This document shows, piece by piece, positions 57,903 through 64,000 of a DNA stretch of 64,000 nt (positions are counted from its first letter, which is position 1; each line of letters opens with the position of its first letter). The stretch covers positions 62,001-126,000 of the forward strand of contig NZ_JBBWUA010000001.1 in NCBI RefSeq assembly GCF_038181555.1, given 5' to 3'. Source of the DNA: Desulfitobacterium sp038181555. Its GTDB lineage: Bacteria; Bacillota; Desulfitobacteriia; Desulfitobacteriales; Desulfitobacteriaceae. A program made the translations under genes and the position numbers. The notes under the pieces were generated by a model that searched no databases, had not been told where the DNA came from, and was given only the letters and a program-made list of their open reading frames with translations.

Positions 57903-60512
57903 ATGGGGAACATTCTTGATGGTATTGTTAACAAAAAGATTAACCGCAGGAATTTTCTAAAAGCCAGTGCTATTGGAGCAGCAAGCTTGACCTTGCCAGG
58001 TTGTAGTAGTAACACCCTCACTAATGCAGGTGTTGATGCCACAGCGGCCAATAATGAGGGCGAATGGATTACAGCAGGGTGTTGGCATAACTGTGGAGGG
58101 AGATGTCTCAACAAAGCGTTGGTAGTCGATGGGGTTGTGGTCAGACAGAAGACAGATGATACCCACCCTGATTCTCCTGATTATCCACAGCAAAGAGGTT
58201 GTCATCGCGGTCGCTCCCAGAGACATCAAGTATTTGGAGCGGATCGATTAAAATATCCCATGAAGCGCAAAAACTGGGAACCGGGCGGTGGTAATAAAGA
58301 GCTGCGGGGAAAAGACGAGTGGGTACGCATTTCCTGGGATGAGGCCTTAGATCTTGTTGCTAAAGAGTTAAAACGCATCAAAGAAAAGCATGGAAATAAA
58401 TCAATTCTTGGCACAAGCAGACTGTTGAATTATTACGGTGGCGGTCTTGTCAGATGGGGGTCCTCTTCATCAGGTGCATGGGGCGTGGTTCAAGAGTGCA
58501 TGACAGGTTTCTTCTCATGGAAAGCCAACGATAGACCTGACTGGAGAAATGCTAAACTCATTGTTATGTGGGGGGCCAATCCGGCTCGCTCTAATCTGGG
58601 AAATCCAACATACAATTTCATGCAGGCAAAAAAAGCTGGAGCCAAATTTATCTTTGTAGATCCATATATTACACCATCCGTAAAAACCTTAGCTGATAAG
58701 CATATACCTTGTCGACCGGGCACGGACACGGCATTGCTTCTAGGAATGGCCTATCATATGATAGAAAATAATTTGCAGGATCAGGATTTCCTTGATCGCT
58801 GTACTTTAGGGTTTGATAAAGATCATATGCCTGAGGGAGTGGACCCTAAAGAAAACTTCAAAGATTATGTGTTAGGAACTTATGATGGGGTTCCCAAAAC
58901 TCCCGAATGGGCTTCAGAAATCTGCGGAACGGATCCGAAGCTGATTAGAGAATTCGCAACGGAAGTGGCTACAACGAAACCCGTGATTTTCAATTCATCT
59001 TTTGCGCCTTCTCGTACCTACAGGGGACAGCAATACTGTCAGGCATTTCTTACAGTCGGTTGGATGACTGGTAACGTAGGAAAACCCGGTTCTGGTGTAT
59101 GGACTATGAACTATGCGGCAAATCAAGGTTACGGTGGTAAAACCCTTGTAAAAGGAGGAGGTAGGGGTCTTCCCCCTGTAGTCAATCCATTATTTCCAGA
59201 TGCCACATACGGAGCATACGACGGCTACCGGTGGGCAAATCCGACCAACCCTGATGCCAATGGAATGTCTTATTGTGAAACCTATGATGCCATATTAAAA
59301 GGTGAGTATACGGGAACGGGCGGCAGAGGTAAAGTTCCTTGCGATATTCGTTTAATTTGGCTGGTTCGCGATGGAAGTGGCTATAATTTCCTCAATCAGT
59401 CCTCAGGCATTAACAAGGGTATCGAGGCATTCCGCAAAGTCGATTTTGTAGTAACTAACGATATCGTACTCTCAAGCATATCCAAATATGCGGACATCGT
59501 CCTCCCTACAACCACTGAGTGGGAAAAGGAGGGTAAGATCTACCAAGGGAATCCAGAAGCTATCTTTATTAACCAAAAAGTAGTGGAACCCCTTTTTGAA
59601 GCAAAAACAGAAGAATGGATGGATCGTGAGTTAGCTAAACGCCTTGGGCTGAATGCAGATGAGATTTATCCCATCACCGAGAAACAACAATTCTTCAACA
59701 GCCTTGCCGGAGCTGAAGTGATTGGTGGGGATGGGGAAACATACGAGAGTCTGGTAACCATTACGGAAAAGGATATCCAAGAATGGGGTGTCCAAGGTAA
59801 ACCACAACTAGGAAAGATGGCGTTGAATGACCTGATGGAGCAAGGTGTCTACCAAGTAGAGAGAACGCCTGGTGATAAATTGACTGTGATCCAAGGGGAA
59901 GACTTTGTCAAAGACCCTGTTGCCAATCCTCTCACAACCAAAAGCGGTAAGCTCGAAATCCACTGCCAGGCTCTATCCGATAAGATAGCATCCTATGGTT
60001 TGACCACAGTGCCGCCCATTGCAATGTATCAACCACCATTAGATGGTTTTGAGGATACATTTGAAGATTGGAAGAACAAAAAGAAAGGGAAGTACCCCTT
60101 CCAACTCGTTACTATACACTACGGAAGACGTTCTCACTCAGTATTTGACAATATTCCACAACTCAGAGAAGCCTATCCTCAAGATTTTGCGATGAACACA
60201 AGAGATGGGCAAGCGCTTGGGCTTAAAGATGGAGATACAGTTTTAATTGAGAGTGAATATGGTAAATGCATCCGTCCTCTTACCCTCACAGAGACCTTGA
60301 TGCCAGGTGTGGTAACCTTAGGAGAAGGTGCTTGGGTAGAAATGGATGATAAAACAGGGATCGATAAAGCAGGAGCAACAAACGTTCTCTGCGGAGCTCG
60401 GTTAAGCGGACAAGGGGAAGAACCTTGGAATACAACCATTGTTCGTATTGAGAAATATATGGGTGAACCATTAAAAGCGGATGCACTGTGGGAGCAAAGA
60501 ATCATATTATAG
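57903..60512 (+). CDS. dmsA: DmsA-type molybdopterin oxidoreductase catalytic subunit
   Basis: An 869-residue exported Mo-bisPGD enzyme of the DMSO reductase family. The Tat signal is NRRNFLKASAIGAASLTLPGC (twin-Arg, FLK, then hydrophobic). The N-terminal iron-sulfur motif is CWHNCGGRC with a later cysteine in GCHRGR, and GADRLKYPMKR is the DmsA-like follow-on. The metal-ligand region GLVRWGSSSSGAWG has serine where DmsA has its ligand serine. The C-terminal dinucleotide domain (PFQLVTIHYGRRSHSVFDN) is complete. The LPGC in the signal resembles a weak lipobox. It forms a complex with the two genes that follow. DMSO, TMAO or another oxide is possible; the substrate is not proven. Confidence 0.9.
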   Translation: MGNILDGIVNKKINRRNFLKASAIGAASLTLPGCSSNTLTNAGVDATAANNEGEWITAGCWHNCGGRCLNKALVVDGVVVRQKTDDTHPDSPDYPQQRGCHRGRSQRHQVFGADRLKYPMKRKNWEPGGGNKELRGKDEWVRISWDEALDLVAKELKRIKEKHGNKSILGTSRLLNYYGGGLVRWGSSSSGAWGVVQECMTGFFSWKANDRPDWRNAKLIVMWGANPARSNLGNPTYNFMQAKKAGAKFIFVDPYITPSVKTLADKHIPCRPGTDTALLLGMAYHMIENNLQDQDFLDRCTLGFDKDHMPEGVDPKENFKDYVLGTYDGVPKTPEWASEICGTDPKLIREFATEVATTKPVIFNSSFAPSRTYRGQQYCQAFLTVGWMTGNVGKPGSGVWTMNYAANQGYGGKTLVKGGGRGLPPVVNPLFPDATYGAYDGYRWANPTNPDANGMSYCETYDAILKGEYTGTGGRGKVPCDIRLIWLVRDGSGYNFLNQSSGINKGIEAFRKVDFVVTNDIVLSSISKYADIVLPTTTEWEKEGKIYQGNPEAIFINQKVVEPLFEAKTEEWMDRELAKRLGLNADEIYPITEKQQFFNSLAGAEVIGGDGETYESLVTITEKDIQEWGVQGKPQLGKMALNDLMEQGVYQVERTPGDKLTVIQGEDFVKDPVANPLTTKSGKLEIHCQALSDKIASYGLTTVPPIAMYQPPLDGFEDTFEDWKNKKKGKYPFQLVTIHYGRRSHSVFDNIPQLREAYPQDFAMNTRDGQALGLKDGDTVLIESEYGKCIRPLTLTETLMPGVVTLGEGAWVEMDDKTGIDKAGATNVLCGARLSGQGEEPWNTTIVRIEKYMGEPLKADALWEQRIIL

Positions 60513-60525
60513 GAGGTGACACCTG

Positions 60526-61104
60526 ATGGGACAATTAGGATTTTATTATGATATGACTACTTGTATGGGATGTAAGGCATGCCAAATCGCCTGTAAAGAT
60601 AAAAACGATCTCAAAGTTGGAGAGCTATTCCGTAGAGTGTATGAATTCGAAAGTGGTATGTACCCTGATGTAGGAGCATATTACCTTTCAATGGGTTGCA
60701 ATCATTGCACAGAAGCAAAATGTGTCAAAGGTTGCCCTACAGGGGCCATGCACTTTGATGATGATAGCACGGTTCAACATGACAAGGAGCTATGTATTGG
60801 CTGCAAATATTGTGTTTGGAACTGCCCATACAGTGTCCCTCATTATTTTGAAAGCAAGAATGTCGTCGGAAAGTGTGATTCCTGTAAAGACTTACGTGAT
60901 GCAGGACAGAACCCCGTTTGTGTGGATGCCTGTATTATGCGTTGCTTGAAATTCGGAGATATGGATCAGATGAAAGCGGAATTCGGAGAGGAGTTGGTCA
61001 AGGAGTTACCCGTTCTTCCTTTAGCTTCTAAAACCGAACCCTCCTTCTTGATTAACCCCAAACCCGAAGCATTAAAGCCTGGTTATAAGAAAGTGGGGGT
61101 GTAA
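60526..61104 (+). CDS. dmsB: DmsB-type iron-sulfur electron transfer subunit
   Basis: A 192-residue protein with 16 cysteines in four CxxCxxCxxxC-type groups, giving four [4Fe-4S] clusters: CMGCKACQIACKD, CNHCTEAKCVKGCPTGA, CIGCKYCVWNCPY and CDSC ... CVDAC with MRC. No signal peptide is present, so it is exported with the catalytic subunit by the Tat route. It passes electrons from the membrane subunit to the molybdenum subunit. It starts 14 bases after dmsA with AGGAGGTGA before the ATG. Confidence 0.93.
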   Translation: MGQLGFYYDMTTCMGCKACQIACKDKNDLKVGELFRRVYEFESGMYPDVGAYYLSMGCNHCTEAKCVKGCPTGAMHFDDDSTVQHDKELCIGCKYCVWNCPYSVPHYFESKNVVGKCDSCKDLRDAGQNPVCVDACIMRCLKFGDMDQMKAEFGEELVKELPVLPLASKTEPSFLINPKPEALKPGYKKVGV

Positions 61105-61107
61105 TCT

Positions 61108-61941
61108 ATGGGAGAACATTTTGCCTTGACCGTATTCTCCATCTTTATCCAAGCAGCCGTAGGGGTTATGCTTTTTGTGGCTATCGGTCGAATCGTCAAC
61201 AAGGAAGGGGTATTCAAGAATGCCATTATCGCCGCAGCAGGCCTAGGCATCATAGGAATGTTAGCCTCTCTGTTGCACCTAGGACGTCCTTTAAGTGCTG
61301 TAAATGCTCTGCTTCAATTTAGTACCTCTTGGCTGAGCCGCGAGATTTGGTTTACCGCAATTTTCCTTGGTTTAACTCTTGCAGCCACAGTAATTCTCTA
61401 CGTTAAACCTCAAGCCGCAAGTGCCATAACGGGATTATCAGTAGCCGCTGCTCTCGTGGGTATAATCGATGTATTCTCTATGGCGAAGATCTACAGTTAT
61501 GCCAGTGTTCCAGTATGGGAAAGTGCTACTACCACTGTTGAGTTCTATACTGCTGCCATTTCCATGGGCGCAATGATCTTCTTGGTTCTAGGCATCAAGG
61601 AGGCAGGAAAGATGAAGAAATTTGTAGCAATATCCGTAGCTGGGGTTGTAGCTGTTCAAGTAGTTGCAGTATCCCTTTACTTCATTTCCCTAGGAGCTAG
61701 CACCAGTACCGCATTGCAAACAAGCCTTGTCATTCTCGGCAGTTTAAAGACGGCTACTATAATCAAATGGTTGTTCATCCTTGCTGGGGCTGGGTTAGTT
61801 CTTTGGATGGCTAAAGACGAGTTGTCCAAATCCGTTTCCAATGCTGTTGTTGGTGGTGCAGCTTTGATTCTGGTTGGTCAAGCGGTCGGAAGATATGTAT
61901 TCTACGCGGCTATGGTTGTGTCTGGAGTTGGGTTAACCTAA
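61108..61941 (+). CDS. dmsC: DmsC-type membrane anchor subunit
   Basis: A 277-residue membrane protein with about eight segments (starting FALTVFSIFIQAAVGVMLFVAIG), of the DmsC family, which oxidises menaquinol and anchors the complex. Seen: LLHLGRPLSAVNALLQFSTSWLSREIWF, the DmsC signature near residues 52-80. It starts four bases after dmsB. No dmsD chaperone gene is adjacent in this window. Confidence 0.9.
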   Translation: MGEHFALTVFSIFIQAAVGVMLFVAIGRIVNKEGVFKNAIIAAAGLGIIGMLASLLHLGRPLSAVNALLQFSTSWLSREIWFTAIFLGLTLAATVILYVKPQAASAITGLSVAAALVGIIDVFSMAKIYSYASVPVWESATTTVEFYTAAISMGAMIFLVLGIKEAGKMKKFVAISVAGVVAVQVVAVSLYFISLGASTSTALQTSLVILGSLKTATIIKWLFILAGAGLVLWMAKDELSKSVSNAVVGGAALILVGQAVGRYVFYAAMVVSGVGLT

Positions 61942-61968
61942 TCGGTATCCCCTCTTTTCATTATCCAT

Positions 61969-62003
61969 AAAAGGGAGTATCTTTTTGTCGATACTCCCTT
62001 TTC
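61969..62003 (+). terminator. Terminator of the dms operon
   Basis: AAAAGGGAGTATC pairs with GATACTCCCTTTT around TTTTTGTC. Confidence 0.88.
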
Positions 62004-62091
62004 CCATTATCGATTCAGTAAGTATAAATTTGAGTATATAAGTTTGAAGGCGCGATAAGAAAGAAGTCCATATCAAATTGTTTGAAGCAAC

Positions 62092-62100
62092 TGTTATAAT
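62092..62100 (+). promoter_or_regulatory. Extended -10 promoter of the two-component system
   Basis: TGTTATAAT (TGn plus a perfect TATAAT), 36 bases before the kinase start. No strong -35 is seen. Confidence 0.5.
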
Positions 62101-62135
62101 AATAGTATCTGTCGGAATAGCTGGAGGTGGTTGGG

Positions 62136-63827
62136 TTGAAGTTAAAGGATATCCGCATACGGACCCGATTTATCATACTGCTGGCAGGGATTTTGGCCGT
62201 TTCACTACTTATGAATGTTGTATGGATTTTTATTACTCAAGAAAAGCAAGCCGAAAGAGAAATGCAAGAAAAGGCTTATGTCCTATCGCAACAAATGGAT
62301 GCTGTATGGGATTTTATGGTGATCAATCAAGATGTAATTAACTATGATGCCGATGGGGACTATAATTTTAAAAAGCTACATTGTTCTTTAGTGGGCAAGA
62401 GCATTGGCAAACTGTTTGGTAAAAAAACGGGTTACACTATTCGCTATACGAATTTCCAACCACGCAACAAGGCGGATGTTCCCGATGAATTTGAACTGGA
62501 TGCTTTAAATCTTTTTGCCCAAGATAAGTCGACCGCAGAGTTCTATAAGGTGACAGAATATGAGGGGAAAGAGGCATTTCGCTATACCGTACCTATGCGA
62601 ATTGAGGAGAACTGTCTAGAATGTCACGGGGAACCAGCTGGTGAGTTTGATATTTTGGGCTATCCTAAAGAAGGTTGGCAGACCGGGGATTTAGCAGGTG
62701 CAATGAGCATCGTTATGCCTATCGATATGTATAAGTCAAACATCCAATCGAATGTGGTTAAGCAAGTAGCCTATATTTCGCTGCTTACCTTTCTTCTCGT
62801 ATTAATCATCTTCTACGCCATGTCAAAATTGGTTACCAAACCACTAAACCAATTAAAGGGCGCTATGGAACATGTTCGAACGGGTGATCTAAAGGTGGAT
62901 TTAGAGGGTATCGAGGCCCAAGGGGAGTTTCGTGATCTTGCCGAGCATTTTGAAGTTATGACTGAAGAGCTTCGAAATTTGTACAGTGGACTTGAAAACA
63001 AGGTTGAGTTGAGAACTCAGGACTTAGCCCGAGCTATGGATGTACTTGAGACCCAACGTATTCAATTAGAGGCCGTGAATCATCGGTTACAGGAGGATAA
63101 TCAGTATAAATCGGATTTCTTGGCGATTATGAGCCATGAGCTGCGGACACCGCTGACCTCGATTATTGCTTTCGCCGAAGTATTGGAAAGAGGTAAAAAC
63201 CCTAAAACAGAAAAAGAAGAGCGGATTGTACAGGAGATAAAAGGAAATAGCCAAGTTCTCTTAGGTATGATTAATAATATTCTTGAGATGGCACGCATCG
63301 AAGCAGGTAGAAAAGAGCTGGTTCTAGAACCCATTGACTTGGTGGACGTAATTAACGCTGTCGAGAGTGTCATTGGGCCCTTAGTGGAGAAAAAGGGTAT
63401 CTCCTTCTCTAGCATCGTCTATCGGGATGTGCCCCTGATCCTGGGTGATCGGGATAGCTTACGCCGGATCGTGGAAAACCTGGTAAGTAATGCGATGAAG
63501 TTTACACCCAATGGCGGTCAGATTAAGGTGTGGGTGTCTTATGATCAAAAGTACCATGAAGTGTTAATCAACGTTCAAGATAACGGCATTGGCATTAGCA
63601 AGGAGGATCAACCCTATATCTTCGAGAAATTTGTACAAAGCGATAGCTCATTACATCGTCAGTATAATGGCAGCGGTTTAGGGCTAGCCCTAACGAAGGA
63701 ATTGACAGAGTTACACGGTGGCTGGATTCAGGTTGAAAGTGAATGCGGCAAAGGAAGCCTGTTTACGGTAGGAATCCCAGTAAACGAGGGAGAGGGAGGG
63801 ACTCTGGATGAAGATTATGTTGGCTGA
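62136..63827 (+). CDS. Sensor histidine kinase with haem-binding (DUF3365-like) extracytoplasmic domain
   Basis: A 563-residue kinase. One membrane segment near residues 11-33, an extracytoplasmic domain of about 170 residues resembling DUF3365/Tll0287 with a c-type haem motif CLECH near 160-164, a second segment near 210-232, a HAMP linker (TKPLNQLKGAMEHV), coiled coil, then HisKA with SHELRTPL (phospho-acceptor His near 334) and HATPase_c with N-box NLVSNAMKFT and GSGLGLALTKEL. The start is TTG 62136 seven bases after GGAGGT. Its response regulator gene overlaps by 20 bases. Haem suggests redox or gas sensing; control of the adjacent dms operon is plausible but not shown. Confidence 0.9.
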   Translation: MKLKDIRIRTRFIILLAGILAVSLLMNVVWIFITQEKQAEREMQEKAYVLSQQMDAVWDFMVINQDVINYDADGDYNFKKLHCSLVGKSIGKLFGKKTGYTIRYTNFQPRNKADVPDEFELDALNLFAQDKSTAEFYKVTEYEGKEAFRYTVPMRIEENCLECHGEPAGEFDILGYPKEGWQTGDLAGAMSIVMPIDMYKSNIQSNVVKQVAYISLLTFLLVLIIFYAMSKLVTKPLNQLKGAMEHVRTGDLKVDLEGIEAQGEFRDLAEHFEVMTEELRNLYSGLENKVELRTQDLARAMDVLETQRIQLEAVNHRLQEDNQYKSDFLAIMSHELRTPLTSIIAFAEVLERGKNPKTEKEERIVQEIKGNSQVLLGMINNILEMARIEAGRKELVLEPIDLVDVINAVESVIGPLVEKKGISFSSIVYRDVPLILGDRDSLRRIVENLVSNAMKFTPNGGQIKVWVSYDQKYHEVLINVQDNGIGISKEDQPYIFEKFVQSDSSLHRQYNGSGLGLALTKELTELHGGWIQVESECGKGSLFTVGIPVNEGEGGTLDEDYVG

Positions 63828-64000
63828 TGATGAAGAGAGCATTCGCATTGTGGTAGAGCATATCGTCACAGAAGATGGCTATGATTTTTGTTACGCCTCA
63901 GATGGCCTGGAAGCCTTATCAGTCTACGATGCTAAACAGCCAGATCTCGTAATCCTTGATGTGATGATGCCGAAAATGAATGGCTTTGATGTGTGTGCTG
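63808..64000 (+). CDS. Response regulator (3' end missing)
   Basis: The first 64 residues of a receiver domain: MKIMLADDEESIRIVVEHI, with the acidic pair DDE, and the phospho-acceptor aspartate in LVILDVMMPKMNGFDV. The rest lies beyond the window, so the output domain is unknown. ATG 63808 lies after GAGGGAGGG and overlaps the kinase gene by 20 bases, so the pair is co-translated. Confidence 0.9.
   Translation, partial: MKIMLADDEESIRIVVEHIVTEDGYDFCYASDGLEALSVYDAKQPDLVILDVMMPKMNGFDVCA

Noticed and set aside
62078..62341. Frame overlapping the start of the histidine kinase gene
   Set aside because: The kinase frame has clear domains and its own ribosome site; this overlapping frame has none.
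1..64000. tRNA, rRNA, CRISPR arrays, transposase genes and prophage genes
   Set aside because: Looked for by eye on both strands and not found; only the uvrB-uvrA gap shows repeat structure.

Overview
The window reads as one chromosomal segment of an anaerobic, spore-forming, low-to-mid GC Bacillota, most like Desulfitobacterium or a close relative. This rests on Gram-positive gene content (comFA/comFC, whiA, rapZ-yvcK, long-form HPF, split transketolase, a LysM-GH18 spore-type hydrolase, strong AGGAGG ribosome sites, many TTG/GTG starts) combined with a Tat-exported DMSO-reductase-type molybdoenzyme operon, a haem-binding sensor kinase and a sulfur-relay operon. The genus is inferred from gene content; no rRNA is present. 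Almost all genes lie on the + strand; the two clear exceptions are a small secreted protein (1091-1453) and the spore-type glycosidase (37576-38874).

Layout: 1-420 is the end of fabZ. 610-4594 holds small unknowns, comFA-comFC and a zinc-ribbon protein. 4838-7204 is a polar amino acid ABC transporter. 7371-12280 holds a cold-shock protein, hpf, secA and prfB with its programmed +1 frameshift. 12361-14119 is a split transketolase. 14384-18500 is the division and cell-wall block ftsE-ftsX-M23 peptidase-S41 protease. 18621-21222 has a P-loop protein and a lipoprotein of unknown role. 21392-27122 is uvrB and uvrA, separated by an 844-base non-coding interval carrying two inverted, stem-bounded repeat elements. 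27419-32471 is a GntR-controlled catabolic cluster (hydantoinase-type amidohydrolase, arylmalonate-decarboxylase/maleate-isomerase-like enzyme, KdgT-type permease, fumarylacetoacetase-type hydrolase). 32614-33426 is a HAD phosphatase. 33705-36081 is a sulfur operon: CsoR/CstR-type repressor, sulfide:quinone-oxidoreductase-like flavoprotein, TusE/DsrC-type and DsrE-type sulfur carriers.

36378-40829 holds a polysaccharide deacetylase, the GH18 protein and a B12-binding radical SAM enzyme. 40887-46730 holds an orphan solute-binding lipoprotein followed by rapZ-yvcK-whiA-rpoN. 46857-49094 is a PhoU-like protein and a Na/phosphate cotransporter. 49348-56857 is pgk-tpiA-gpmI-eno, then secG and a membrane pyrophosphatase. 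57132-57590 is smpB. 57903-61941 is a DmsABC-type operon. The window ends with a haem-binding histidine kinase and the start of its response regulator.

The least ordinary parts are the inverted element pair between uvrB and uvrA, whose closing stems differ between copies by paired (compensatory) changes; the sulfur operon with its CsoR-type operator; and the GntR catabolic cluster of unknown substrate with a palindrome shared by two of its promoter regions. Everything here was read by eye. No homology search, folding program or structure prediction was run.
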